Source: Bacteroidales bacterium
GTDB taxonomy: Bacteria; Bacteroidota; Bacteroidia; Bacteroidales; BM520
DNA length: 20,635 nucleotides
Assembly: GCA_028701815.1 (NCBI GenBank)
Contig: JAQVPY010000015.1
Coordinates: forward strand, 1 to 20,635
Direction: 5' to 3'
Shown: positions 1-8,553 of the stretch, in pieces
Position numbering within the stretch: the first letter of the stretch is position 1
How the letters are laid out: each line of letters starts with the position of its first letter
Made by a program: the position numbers and the translations under genes
Notes under the pieces: model-generated
Seen by the model: the letters and a program-made list of their open reading frames with translations, nothing else
Told to the model about the DNA's origin: nothing
The model's database searches: none

Positions 1-1
1 T

Positions 2-1459
2 CTTGCGAATATTTATGTCAACTCTTTCGATAATAATAAGCTGGGCGGCGGATTTCATGTTTATCACAACTCCGCATGGCGCCAAATGCCAAAAGCATGC
101 AGCGACAATAGCTATAGTAATACCAATTTCAGCCTGTACGGAAAATTAAAAACCGGCAACACTCAACTCCAAATAGAAGGCGGATACGGTCATAACTACC
201 TGCACTACTATGGATTATTTCCTTATCCTGAGGTGTCGCCTGAAGACCGCGACTGGTACTCTTCAATATCCGGAAAGACTTTCCAATCGGCAAACGCTTC
301 CTTTATTATCCATAACATAAAACGAACCGATTACGACTATAACGCATCTCTTCAATATTCATATTTCCAAGACAGACATGACTCTCTAAACAACATAGCG
401 ACAGCACACGACTTCTCACTCCCTGTCGATTTCACCTATTACCCCAAATGGATTAAAAACAGTAAATTCGAAAAGCTAAATGTATTTCTGCGCGCAGATT
501 TTGCAAAAAACAGCTACATGATGAATGCGCTAAATACTATTCCTGAATATACCGATTTTTCAATCTCTTTGAGCCCGAGTTATACGATGACCTTCGGCGC
601 CTTCGATATCAAACTCGGATTTGATCTCGCAACAGGCAATGAATATAATGCAGATACAAGTTCCGTCAAATTTCACATACACCCTATTGCCGAAATCAAA
701 GCTACAATCGTTCCCGAAGCCTTTAGCATGCGTGTAGGTATTAAGGGCGAAACCTACAGAAACACTTATCAGTCGCTCATCTCCGGATGTAAATATTATA
801 ATTTTACATTTAACGTACCATACCTTCAATCTCCAACAGCACTTACCGATGTGGTCTATGACATCTACGGTTTCTTCAACACACGCTTCGGAAAATATGT
901 AAACTTCTCCGCCGGCGTAGACATCATTAATGTAAATAATAAACCCCTCTATTATTCTAATTTAATTGCATATATAGACAATGAAGGTGAAGAAATTTTG
1001 AATGCCAGCAGTCTGCAAATTGCTTGTGCAGACCTGAATCAGGTGGTTATCTCAGCTGATCTTACCATCGACAGTAAAAAGAATTTCATATTCAACCTCA
1101 ACGGAAAATACAACTTCAACGAATTGAAAAATGCTTATGTGGTGGTATATGCTTATAATTTACCCGACTTTGAAATTTATGCCTCCGCTAAATATATGTT
1201 TCTCAAAAAGAAACTCGCCACGAGTCTCAATGCATACTGTATAGGTCCGAGAATGGAATTCGCTGGCGGTGACATGTTTCATTCCCCAATGAAAACTGTT
1301 GTCGACCTCGGCCTCTCCGTAGAATATTTTATCAAAGAAGGTATCTCAGTATGGATAAACGCCAATAATCTTTTGCATTACAACAATATAGCCTATATCT
1401 ATGAACGCTATGCCGAATATCCTGCAAATGTAATGCTCGGAGCCACTATTTCCCTGTAA
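2..1459 (+). CDS. Outer-membrane beta-barrel protein, TonB-dependent-receptor-like, C-terminal part (5' truncated by window)
   Basis: The reading frame is open from base 2, and the first ATG (86) has no leader of its own, so this is taken as the 3' 485 codons of a longer gene starting outside the window. The product is a run of short alternating stretches rich in aromatic and polar residues (for example YGKLKTGNTQLQIEGGYG and VWINANNLLHYNNIAYIY), typical of antiparallel strands of an outer-membrane barrel. The ending, in which an NANNLLHYNN-type turn is followed by a last strand finishing GATISL, resembles the end of Bacteroidetes TonB-dependent receptors. The plug domain and TonB box would lie upstream, so receptor versus plain porin-like barrel cannot be settled and no substrate can be named. 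The terminal residue is Leu rather than the common Phe/Trp. No terminator hairpin is seen before gyrB. Confidence 0.6.
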   Translation, partial: LANIYVNSFDNNKLGGGFHVYHNSAWRQMPKACSDNSYSNTNFSLYGKLKTGNTQLQIEGGYGHNYLHYYGLFPYPEVSPEDRDWYSSISGKTFQSANASFIIHNIKRTDYDYNASLQYSYFQDRHDSLNNIATAHDFSLPVDFTYYPKWIKNSKFEKLNVFLRADFAKNSYMMNALNTIPEYTDFSISLSPSYTMTFGAFDIKLGFDLATGNEYNADTSSVKFHIHPIAEIKATIVPEAFSMRVGIKGETYRNTYQSLISGCKYYNFTFNVPYLQSPTALTDVVYDIYGFFNTRFGKYVNFSAGVDIINVNNKPLYYSNLIAYIDNEGEEILNASSLQIACADLNQVVISADLTIDSKKNFIFNLNGKYNFNELKNAYVVVYAYNLPDFEIYASAKYMFLKKKLATSLNAYCIGPRMEFAGGDMFHSPMKTVVDLGLSVEYFIKEGISVWINANNLLHYNNIAYIYERYAEYPANVMLGATISL

Positions 1460-1523
1460 AAAAACAGGTGAAAACTTTAAAAAAATATCATAAAAAAACG
1501 GCAAAAAATCAATTTATTTTTTG

Positions 1524-1531
1524 TATCTTTG
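1524..1531 (+). promoter_or_regulatory. Promoter -7 element upstream of gyrB
   Basis: TATCTTTG matches the Bacteroidetes primary-sigma -7 consensus TAnnTTTG and lies 32 bases before the gyrB ATG. No good TTTG/TTG -33 box is seen at the usual distance, so the promoter may be weak or the upstream element degenerate. Confidence 0.5.
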
Positions 1532-1563
1532 CTTATATTTAAAACAATGTTAATATATTAAAT

Positions 1564-3567
1564 ATGAGTGAATTAGAATTAGACTCAAACGTTTTAAAAA
1601 ACATTAAAGCGGAAGAAGAATATACAGCCGACAACATTCAGGTTCTTGAAGGACTTGAAGCAGTCCGTAAGCGTCCGGCGATGTACATCGGTGACATCAG
1701 CCAAAAGGGATTGCACCATCTTGTATATGAAGTTGTCGACAACTCCATAGATGAAGCACTCGCGGGGTATTGTGACAAGATAGATGTAGAAATTCATCCC
1801 GACAACTCCGTATCCGTATTAGATAACGGCAGAGGTATTCCTGTCGACTTCCACGAAAAAGAGAAAAAATCGGCATTGGAAGTAGTAATGACAGTACTTC
1901 ACGCCGGAGGTAAATTTGACAAGGGATCTTATAAGGTTTCAGGCGGATTGCACGGCGTCGGCGTCTCATGCGTTAACGCATTGTCGAAACACATGATTGT
2001 TAAAGTCTTCCGTAACGGCAAGTCCTACGAACAGGAATACGCTTACGGAAAGCCATTATACAGCGTGAAGGAAATAGGTCCGACAGACAAGACGGGCACA
2101 TACGTTAAATTCACTCCGGACGACGGCATATTTGTTGTTACGGAATACGATTTCAATATCTTATCGACTCGTCTGAAAGAATTGGCTTATCTTAATAAGG
2201 GAATAACACTTACGCTTACCGACCACAGAGACCCCAACGGTGATGACGCTTTTCCTCCTGAAGATGTTAAAGACAACATTGTCACCTACTATTCGGAACA
2301 CGGATTGCTCGACTTCATCCAATATCTTGATGAAACACGTGAAAAGATCACGCCTGAGCCTATTTATATTGAAGGCGAACGTGGTGGTGTCCCCTTGGAA
2401 ATAGCAATGGAATACAATACCTCATTCTCGGAGAACATCCATTCATACGTCAATAATATTAATACGATAGAAGGCGGCACCCACTTGGCCGGATTTAGAA
2501 GAGCACTTACGAGAACTCTGAAGAATTATGCCGACAAATCAGGGATGCTCGCAAAATTAAAGTTCGAGATTAGCGGTGACGACTTCCGTGAAGGCCTTAC
2601 CGCAATCATTTCGGCAAAAGTCGCCGAACCACAATTCGAAGGACAGACCAAAACCAAACTCGGCAACACGGAAGTTATGGGTGCCGTAGACCAAATGGTC
2701 AGCGAATATCTCGGCTATTATCTCGAAGAACACCCGATGGCAGCCAAAGACATCGTCAACAAAGTGATCCTCGCTGCTACAGCACGCCACGCCGCCCGTA
2801 AAGCCCGCGAACTGGTTCAAAGAAAAAATGTCCTTTCCGGATCCGGACTCCCCGGTAAATTAGCCGACTGCTCCGAGAGAGATGCCTCAAAATGCGAGCT
2901 ATACCTCGTGGAAGGAGACTCCGCAGGCGGCTCTGCTAAGATGGGTAGAAATCGTCAGTATCAGGCTATTCTTCCTCTTAGAGGGAAAATCCTGAATGTG
3001 GAAAAAGCAATGCAACATAGAGCCTTCGACAGCGAGGAAATTAAAAATATCTATACCGCCTTAGGCGTAACAATAGGTACCGAAGAAGACTCTAAAGCCT
3101 TGAATCTTTCTAAATTAAGATACCATAAGGTAATTATCATGACCGATGCCGATGTCGATGGCAGCCACATAGCCACCCTCATCCTTACCTTCTTCTTCAG
3201 ATATATGAAGGAACTGATAGAAAACGGCTACGTCTATATCGCTACCCCGCCACTGTACCTCATCAAAAAGGGTACTACACAGAAATACGCATGGGATGAA
3301 GATGGCAGAACTGCAATAACTCAAGAACTGTCAACCGACGGCACTGAAAAAGGTCTTAAAATTCAACGTTACAAAGGTCTTGGTGAAATGAACCCCGAGC
3401 AACTTTGGGAAACAACTATGGATCCGGCAGCAAGAACACTTAGAAAGGTGTTTATTAACAACGCCTCGGAAGCCGACAGAATATTCTCTATGCTTATGGG
3501 CGACGAAGTACCGCCTCGTAGAGAATTTATCGAACTTAACGCTACTTATGCGAATATCGACGCATAA
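1564..3567 (+). CDS. gyrB: DNA gyrase subunit B
   Basis: ATPase subunit of DNA gyrase (A2B2), which introduces negative supercoils ahead of replication and transcription forks. The 667-residue product shows the GHKL ATPase motifs in order: EVVDNSIDEA (56-65), DNGRGIP (87-93) and GGLHGVG (127-133). The transducer domain follows, then the TOPRIM metal-binding motifs EGDSAGG (450-456) and DADVDG (528-533), PLRGKILNVEKA from 471, and the GyrA-contacting end QRYKGLGEMNPEQLWETTMDP from 601. The length fits the short GyrB class without the roughly 170-residue insertion of E. coli GyrB. ParE is the main alternative, but the conserved motifs and length favour GyrB. The ATG at 1564 gives about 20 residues before the conserved YTADNIQVLEGLEAVRKRP block. 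There is no Shine-Dalgarno, as usual in this phylum. It converges on atpG, with a shared terminator between. Confidence 0.96.
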   Translation: MSELELDSNVLKNIKAEEEYTADNIQVLEGLEAVRKRPAMYIGDISQKGLHHLVYEVVDNSIDEALAGYCDKIDVEIHPDNSVSVLDNGRGIPVDFHEKEKKSALEVVMTVLHAGGKFDKGSYKVSGGLHGVGVSCVNALSKHMIVKVFRNGKSYEQEYAYGKPLYSVKEIGPTDKTGTYVKFTPDDGIFVVTEYDFNILSTRLKELAYLNKGITLTLTDHRDPNGDDAFPPEDVKDNIVTYYSEHGLLDFIQYLDETREKITPEPIYIEGERGGVPLEIAMEYNTSFSENIHSYVNNINTIEGGTHLAGFRRALTRTLKNYADKSGMLAKLKFEISGDDFREGLTAIISAKVAEPQFEGQTKTKLGNTEVMGAVDQMVSEYLGYYLEEHPMAAKDIVNKVILAATARHAARKARELVQRKNVLSGSGLPGKLADCSERDASKCELYLVEGDSAGGSAKMGRNRQYQAILPLRGKILNVEKAMQHRAFDSEEIKNIYTALGVTIGTEEDSKALNLSKLRYHKVIIMTDADVDGSHIATLILTFFFRYMKELIENGYVYIATPPLYLIKKGTTQKYAWDEDGRTAITQELSTDGTEKGLKIQRYKGLGEMNPEQLWETTMDPAARTLRKVFINNASEADRIFSMLMGDEVPPRREFIELNATYANIDA

Positions 3568-3589
3568 GTAGTCAATTCCTCACATACAA

Positions 3590-3627
3590 AAAAATGCCAC
3601 CGGATAATTAAATTCAGTGGCATTTTT
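3590..3627. terminator. Bidirectional intrinsic terminator between gyrB and atpG
   Basis: An 11-bp perfect inverted repeat, AAAAATGCCAC (3590-3600) and GTGGCATTTTT (3617-3627), encloses a 16-base A/T-rich loop. The A run on one side and T run on the other give a U tract on either strand, so it can end both gyrB (+) and the ATP synthase operon (-). Confidence 0.85.
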
Positions 3628-3645
3628 ATTATATCCTAAAAAATA

Positions 3646-4557
3646 CTATTCTACAGAACCGCCTATGATATCCAACAATTCGTTGGTAATAGACTGCTGA
3701 CGCGACTTGTTATACTGAATGTTGAGTTCCTGTAAAAGCTGATCCGCATTGTCGGTGGCAACCTGCATGGCTATTGTTCTTGCCGCATGCTCAGAAGCAA
3801 TGGAATCCATAAAAACAGTGTAAAGTTTAAATCTTATGACTTTATCCACTATGGCTTTTATAAGCGTCTGACGGTCGGGCTCAATTAAATAGTTGACTTC
3901 ATAGTCAGGTTTATGTTCTTTCATAGAGCCGACATCCTCCCCAACAGATAATAACGGTATCTCCTTCTGAATAAAGGGAAGATATGTTTCCCTGATAAGC
4001 ACTTGTGATGCTGAAGATTTAAAATGATGATAGATAAACTCAATTTTGTCGTAATCGCCATTGTCGAACGAATATGCCATAGAATCTGCATATTTCATGA
4101 TGACATCATACGACGGCTTATCCACAAAGCCATTGAAATCATCTTTCAACACCTCAACATTTTGCGGTAGATGCTCTTTGATAATTTTACCGACAGGCAT
4201 AACCGCAACCTTAACACCCTTTTCCTGATATTCAGCAGTAATAGAAGCAAGCCTTTTAGCAACATTTGTATTAAATGCGCCACACAGAGAAGAGTTGGAC
4301 GACACTGCTACCAGCAGCACCTTTTTTACCTCTTTTATTGTTGAAAAAGGTATTACCCACTTCTGCTCGTCACGTGTTTCGTATTCGATTAAATTACATA
4401 GAATTTGGTTCAGCTTCAGATGATACGGATATAAATCGGAGATATCCTTCTGCGCCTTATGTAGCTTGGCCGAAGAAATCATCTTCATGGCAGAAGTAAT
4501 CTGTCGCGTAGTCTTAATCGACAATATCCGACTTTTAATTTCCTTCAGTGAAGCCAT
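3646..4557 (-). CDS. atpG: F1Fo ATP synthase gamma subunit
   Basis: Central rotor shaft of F1; its coiled N- and C-terminal helices turn inside the alpha3beta3 head and couple proton flow to ATP synthesis. The 303-residue product opens with MASLKEIKSRILSIKTTRQI and continues ITSAMKMISSAKL (20-32), the family's conserved N-terminal helix. A Rossmann-like segment with SSNSSLCGAFNTNV (86-99) corresponds to the canonical LCGxxN region. It ends with the conserved C-terminal helix IQYNKSRQQSITNELLDIIGG. It is the last gene of the operon, starting 3 bases after the atpA stop and ending with TAG 19 bases before the shared terminator. It is slightly longer than the usual 285-295 residues. Confidence 0.95.
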   Translation of the reverse strand: MASLKEIKSRILSIKTTRQITSAMKMISSAKLHKAQKDISDLYPYHLKLNQILCNLIEYETRDEQKWVIPFSTIKEVKKVLLVAVSSNSSLCGAFNTNVAKRLASITAEYQEKGVKVAVMPVGKIIKEHLPQNVEVLKDDFNGFVDKPSYDVIMKYADSMAYSFDNGDYDKIEFIYHHFKSSASQVLIRETYLPFIQKEIPLLSVGEDVGSMKEHKPDYEVNYLIEPDRQTLIKAIVDKVIRFKLYTVFMDSIASEHAARTIAMQVATDNADQLLQELNIQYNKSRQQSITNELLDIIGGSVE

Positions 4558-4560
4558 AGT

Positions 4561-6141
4561 TTATTTAGTTAACATAGAGTCACAGACGTCTTTGGCGACT
4601 TTCTCTATAATATCCATTATCTCCTGGGTTATAACTCCGTTTCTCAAGGGTACGAGTACCTCCTCTCTATATAATGAATTGAGGTTTGCCAGAAAAATAT
4701 TCTCGAATTCAGCCACTCTCGTGATAGGAATTTTAGCGAGGAGTCCGTGAGTCCCGCAATAAAGAATAGCTATTTCTTTTTCAACGGGCATTGTCTTATG
4801 TAATTCCTGTACGAGAAGTTGTGTATTCTTACGACCCTTATCGATAGTCATTGCTGTAACCGCATCCATCTCTCCTCCGAATTTGGAGAATGCCTCAAGC
4901 TCTCTATACTGTGCCTGGTCTATTTTCAGGGTTCCGGCGATAATCTTCATCGGTTTGACCTGAGCTTTACCGCCGACACGTGACACAGAAATACCCACAT
5001 TGATAGCGGGACGGTTTCCCTGATTAAACAAGCCTGTATCCAGGAATATCTGTCCGTCGGTAATAGAGATCACATTGGTAGGGATATAGGCTGAAACATC
5101 ACCTGCCTGGGTTTCAATGATAGGGAGAGCGGTAAGTGATCCACCACCTTTAACTTTCCCCTTTAAAGAGGCTGGTAAATCGTTCATCCTTACTGCCACC
5201 TCATCTCGATTGATGATCTTAGCCGCTCTTTCAAGCAGTCTGGAGTGAAGATAGAAAATATCTCCGGGATATGCCTCACGTCCTGAAGGGCGGCGAAGTA
5301 TAAGAGACACCTCACGGTAAGCGACAGCCTGTTTTGACAAGTCGTCATATATAACGAGGGCATGCCTTCCCGTATCACGAAAATATTCGCCTATCGCAGC
5401 ACCCGCGAAAGGAGCGAAATATTGCATGGCCGCAGGATCGGAAGCCGTTGCAGCGACAACGACAGTATAATCCATAGCACCGTTTTCGCGCAAAGTGTTA
5501 ACGATACTGGAGACAGTAGAACCTTTTTGTCCGACAGCTACATAAATACAGAATACGCGATCTGCATTATTTTTCTGATTAATAATAGTATCTACGGCAA
5601 TACTTGTCTTTCCGGTCTGACGGTCGCCGATGATAAGTTCACGCTGACCGCGTCCTATAGGTATCATGGCGTCGATAGCTTTAAGACCTGTCTGCAGCGG
5701 CTGGTCAACCGGCTGACGGAAGATTACTCCGGGTGCTTTTCTTTCAAGAGGCATAAGCGTTTTCTCGCCCATAATAGGACCGCGTCCATCTATAGGCTCA
5801 CCCATTGGGTCAATCACACGCCCGAGCATTTCTTCGCTCACGGCGAGAGATGCAATCTGACCGGTACGATGAACGGTAAAACCCTCCTCTATCTTGTCGG
5901 TAGGCCCGAGTAAAACTGCTCCGACATTATCCTCGTCAAGGTTCATGACAATAGCTTTTATGCCATTGTCGAATTCGAGAAGTTCATTAGCCTCGGCATT
6001 ATTCAGTCCATAGATACGTGCCACACCATCGCTGACCTGTAATACAGTACCTATTTCAGAATAGCGAACAGTAGTGTCTATACCTTCAAGCTGCATCTCA
6101 AGCACACTTGATACCTCACTCGCCTTTATTTTGTCTGCCAT
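4561..6141 (-). CDS. atpA: F1Fo ATP synthase alpha subunit
   Basis: Non-catalytic nucleotide-binding subunit of the F1 hexamer. The 526-residue product has the N-terminal beta-barrel, a P-loop GDRQTGKTS (172-180), the family signature IETQAGDVSAYIPTNVISIT (342-361), and the arginine finger in SVSRVGGKAQ (R388), which completes the catalytic site on beta. Between HSRLLERAAKI and GGGSLTALP there is a longer linker (about 310-332, with NDLPASLKGKVKG) than in E. coli AtpA, which would make the protein slightly longer than typical. It sits 3 bases after atpH and 3 bases before atpG, so translation is probably coupled. The ATG at 6141 gives the normal alpha N-terminus with no extension to explain. 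Confidence 0.97.
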   Translation of the reverse strand: MADKIKASEVSSVLEMQLEGIDTTVRYSEIGTVLQVSDGVARIYGLNNAEANELLEFDNGIKAIVMNLDEDNVGAVLLGPTDKIEEGFTVHRTGQIASLAVSEEMLGRVIDPMGEPIDGRGPIMGEKTLMPLERKAPGVIFRQPVDQPLQTGLKAIDAMIPIGRGQRELIIGDRQTGKTSIAVDTIINQKNNADRVFCIYVAVGQKGSTVSSIVNTLRENGAMDYTVVVAATASDPAAMQYFAPFAGAAIGEYFRDTGRHALVIYDDLSKQAVAYREVSLILRRPSGREAYPGDIFYLHSRLLERAAKIINRDEVAVRMNDLPASLKGKVKGGGSLTALPIIETQAGDVSAYIPTNVISITDGQIFLDTGLFNQGNRPAINVGISVSRVGGKAQVKPMKIIAGTLKIDQAQYRELEAFSKFGGEMDAVTAMTIDKGRKNTQLLVQELHKTMPVEKEIAILYCGTHGLLAKIPITRVAEFENIFLANLNSLYREEVLVPLRNGVITQEIMDIIEKVAKDVCDSMLTK

Positions 6142-6144
6142 ATT

Positions 6145-6699
6145 TTATACTATTCTTTTATTTCTTTCAACAAATTCTTTTCTTATTCGTCTGATCTGGT
6201 CCTGAACACTGGCATCAATACGATTAGAGTCGCATTCGAAAATGAACCCACCGATGATACTGTCATCAATAACCGTATCAAATTCTACCGTTCCGGTTCT
6301 GCCATGCAACACCACATTTTGCAACTTCTCAGAAACGGCATCTCCAAAGGGGACAACAGTAATAAGTTTACCGTAATATATATGTTTGGTCTCCCTGTAC
6401 AGATCCCTGAAACTTAACGCGATCCACAGCAGATCCATTTCTCTGCGGTTGGCCACAACGATATCGATAAACTTCTTAAATATGTAGCTGACGTTTCCGC
6501 CGGCAGCAGCATGGATAAGTTTAATCTTATCGGACATCGAGACAATAGGATTTTCAAGGACATGAGAAAACTTGGGATGTTTAAGGTAACTATTCGCTAA
6601 TGACTTCATCTCCGAATAGACCACTTCCTCTTTCTCCTCCTTTATTGCGAAGTTCATAAGGGCTTTTGCATATCGTGCCGAGACCAAACTATCATTCAT
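6145..6699 (-). CDS. atpH: F1Fo ATP synthase delta subunit (OSCP-like)
   Basis: Delta caps the F1 head and ties it to the b-subunit stalk. The 184-residue product matches the family length and pattern: an N-terminal helical domain beginning SLVSARYAKALMNFAIKE, a mid-region with FIDIVVANRREMDLL, and a C-terminal domain with IDDSIIGGFIFECDSNRIDASVQDQIRR, where the IGGF..ID.S...L/I pattern is the delta signature. The position between atpF and atpA is the standard one. It starts 8 bases after the atpF stop. Sequence in this family diverges quickly, so the assignment rests on these motifs plus position. Confidence 0.93.
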   Translation of the reverse strand: MNDSLVSARYAKALMNFAIKEEKEEVVYSEMKSLANSYLKHPKFSHVLENPIVSMSDKIKLIHAAAGGNVSYIFKKFIDIVVANRREMDLLWIALSFRDLYRETKHIYYGKLITVVPFGDAVSEKLQNVVLHGRTGTVEFDTVIDDSIIGGFIFECDSNRIDASVQDQIRRIRKEFVERNKRIV

Positions 6700-6707
6700 A
6701 ACCGGTA

Positions 6708-7205
6708 TTAATTAAAGGTTTTTATTTCATCTAACATTTTATTAATCACCTGCATCTGAGCTTCATCTTTCGCCAGTTCGTGACGGATGACTTTTTCGGC
6801 GATGCTTACAGATAAATCAGCCACCTGAACGCGCATTTCGCTAAGCATATTCTCGCGTTCTATCTGGATCTTTCTTCCGGCATCTTCCACTATCTTTTTA
6901 GATTCCTCTATGGCCTGTAACTTGGCCTCATTTATGATTTTATCTCTTGAGATTGCGGCCTCTTTAAGCATCTTCGACTGTTGCTCGCGGGCATTGTCCA
7001 AAATGTCTTTTGCTTCCACTTTAATTTCTGCCAGCTTACGGTTTGTCTCTTTTGCCGATTCCAGTGAGTCCTTAATATAATTGGCTCGTTTCTCCGCCAT
7101 CCTTGTTATAACGGGCCATCCCCATTTGGCAAGAATGAAAAAAACGATAAGGAATGCAATAAGCATCCAAAATACCAAACCTGTTTCCGGCAATAATAAT
7201 GACAT
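6708..7205 (-). CDS. atpF: F1Fo ATP synthase b subunit (peripheral stalk)
   Basis: Membrane-anchored stator stalk. The 165-residue product has one N-terminal membrane segment (about residues 8-27, GLVFWMLIAFLIVFFILAKW) followed by WPVI and then a long charged helix (about 35-150) rich in Ala, Glu and Lys that would form the b-dimer coiled coil. The C-terminal part, ADLSVSIAEKVIRHEL, matches the delta-binding end of AtpF. There is a single copy and no b' paralogue, so a homodimer is expected. It lies 6 bases after atpE and 8 before atpH. Confidence 0.95.
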   Translation of the reverse strand: MSLLLPETGLVFWMLIAFLIVFFILAKWGWPVITRMAEKRANYIKDSLESAKETNRKLAEIKVEAKDILDNAREQQSKMLKEAAISRDKIINEAKLQAIEESKKIVEDAGRKIQIERENMLSEMRVQVADLSVSIAEKVIRHELAKDEAQMQVINKMLDEIKTFN

Positions 7206-7211
7206 AACGTA

Positions 7212-7451
7212 TTATAATGCTAACAGACAAACAACTATGCCAAACAGGGTCGCACCTTCAATAAGGGCTGCGACAAGAATCATAGACATACGGATGTCAT
7301 TGGCTGCCTGAGGTTGACGGGCTATGGCTTCCATCGCGCTTGTGCCTAATTTACCGATTCCAAATGCTGCACCGATAACTACGAGAGCTACGCCAATAGT
7401 AACGATACTTGTAGCAAAAGCTTCTGCTGCTAATAAGATTGATGATAACAT
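7212..7451 (-). CDS. atpE: F1Fo ATP synthase c subunit (rotor ring)
   Basis: Proteolipid that forms the ion-carrying ring. The 79-residue product is a two-helix hairpin: helix 1 is glycine/alanine-rich (about 13-36), the polar loop carries the conserved Arg-Gln-Pro (45-47) that meets gamma and epsilon, and helix 2 carries the ion-binding carboxylate E65 in AALIEGATLFG. The residues after E65 are Gly-Ala rather than the Ser/Thr-Thr seen in sodium-binding rings, and helix 1 lacks the sodium-ligand Gln, which favours proton coupling. The start follows a strongly A-rich leader with no Shine-Dalgarno. Confidence 0.96.
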   Translation of the reverse strand: MLSSILLAAEAFATSIVTIGVALVVIGAAFGIGKLGTSAMEAIARQPQAANDIRMSMILVAALIEGATLFGIVVCLLAL

Positions 7452-7460
7452 AATTTTAAA

Positions 7461-7486
7461 TTTTTAATTGTTATTTTTAATTGTTA
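7461..7486. repeat. Perfect 13-bp tandem repeat at the atpB/atpE junction
   Basis: TTTTTAATTGTTA occurs twice in a row (7461-7473 and 7474-7486) and is followed by a further partial copy. The second copy spans the atpB stop codon (7477-7479). On the mRNA it reads as an A-rich leader (AAAAA/UAACAAUU units) just ahead of atpE. Confidence 0.8.
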
Positions 7487-8553
7487 ATTGTTAATCGTTT
7501 TTTAATCGCCTTCGCCTGTGCCAGCCCGATAAATACAGACGACAACATCGTAAACACATACGCCTGAATGTATGCCACAAGCAATTCGAGACAGTCCATA
7601 AAGACCATAAACAGCACTGAGACGAAAGTCATACTGCCGTTCACCGCCGCACCCATGCTGGCTGTGATAAACACAAGACAACAAAGACCTATTACAATGG
7701 CGTGTCCTGCAAGTATATTGGCAAAGAGACGAACCATCAAAGCAAAGGGCTTGGTAAATATTCCAAAAAGTTCAATGATAGGCATGATTGGTGCCGGCGC
7801 CTTTAAAAATATCGGCACATCCGGCCATAAGATATCTTTCCAATATTCTTTTGTACCGAAGACATTAACCATGATAAATGTCATCATAGCTAATGTAAAT
7901 GTAACAGCGATATTTCCGGTAATATTGGCCCCGCCGGGGAATATCGGCACAAGTCCGATAATATTACTCAGAAAAATGAAAAAGAATGCCGTGAGCAAAT
8001 ATGGCGCAAATTTGCGGTAGTTCTCGCCGACACAGCATTTTATAATATTGTCGTTGACATCCATTATCAGAAGATCAACGATACCTCTGAATCCTTTGGG
8101 GACACCGTCGGGATTCTTTTTATACCAGCGGGCTACCGAAAGAACTATCCATAGAAGAAGCGCACAGTTAATAAAGATGCCTAATACATTCTTTGTAATA
8201 GACATATCAAAAGGCCGCATCTCTTCACCGTCAGCATTTATTTCCACCATCTTTCCGGCATATTTGCCTTCCTCGGAGCCATAAGTAAAACCTGCGAAAC
8301 TGCCTGTCTCTTCTAATTTGGACGACATAAAAGCGTGTATTCCCGTGGTTTTGCTGATAAGTATCAGCGGTAAAGGAATAGCGATATCCTTTTCACCTAT
8401 TGAAAACATATGCCACTCGTATGAATCTCCGGTATGCTCAAAAATAAGCTTACTGACATTCAACTTGTCGCCTTCTTCCGCCGTTTCCTCTGCAAACACG
8501 GGGACAGTGAAAAACAAGCACAACAGCACCGATACAAAAAACCTTATCTTCAT
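7477..8553 (-). CDS. atpB: F1Fo ATP synthase a subunit with N-terminal signal peptide
   Basis: Stator channel protein that passes protons to and from the c-ring. The 358-residue product is about 90 residues longer than E. coli AtpB because of its front end: a clear signal peptide (1-21, basic MKIR, hydrophobic core, VFA before EE), then an acidic, soluble-looking segment (about 22-115) before the first membrane helix (about 122-140). The conserved core is intact: KPFALMVRLFANILAGH with the essential arginine R275, and CLELLVAYIQAYVFTML (321-337) with E323 and Q330. The start overlaps the preceding gene's stop as ATGA. Signal-peptide-bearing AtpB is familiar in Bacteroidetes annotation; the role of the extra segment is not known to me. 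Confidence 0.94.
   Translation of the reverse strand: MKIRFFVSVLLCLFFTVPVFAEETAEEGDKLNVSKLIFEHTGDSYEWHMFSIGEKDIAIPLPLILISKTTGIHAFMSSKLEETGSFAGFTYGSEEGKYAGKMVEINADGEEMRPFDMSITKNVLGIFINCALLLWIVLSVARWYKKNPDGVPKGFRGIVDLLIMDVNDNIIKCCVGENYRKFAPYLLTAFFFIFLSNIIGLVPIFPGGANITGNIAVTFTLAMMTFIMVNVFGTKEYWKDILWPDVPIFLKAPAPIMPIIELFGIFTKPFALMVRLFANILAGHAIVIGLCCLVFITASMGAAVNGSMTFVSVLFMVFMDCLELLVAYIQAYVFTMLSSVFIGLAQAKAIKKRLTINN

Noticed and set aside
1460..1523. A-rich runs before gyrB as a terminator or riboswitch
   Set aside because: No GC stem or paired arms are visible; it is plain A/T-rich leader sequence.
5362..5913. Long plus-strand open frame of 183 codons inside atpA
   Set aside because: It lies wholly antisense to a highly conserved gene, has no recognisable domain and looks like a codon-bias shadow.
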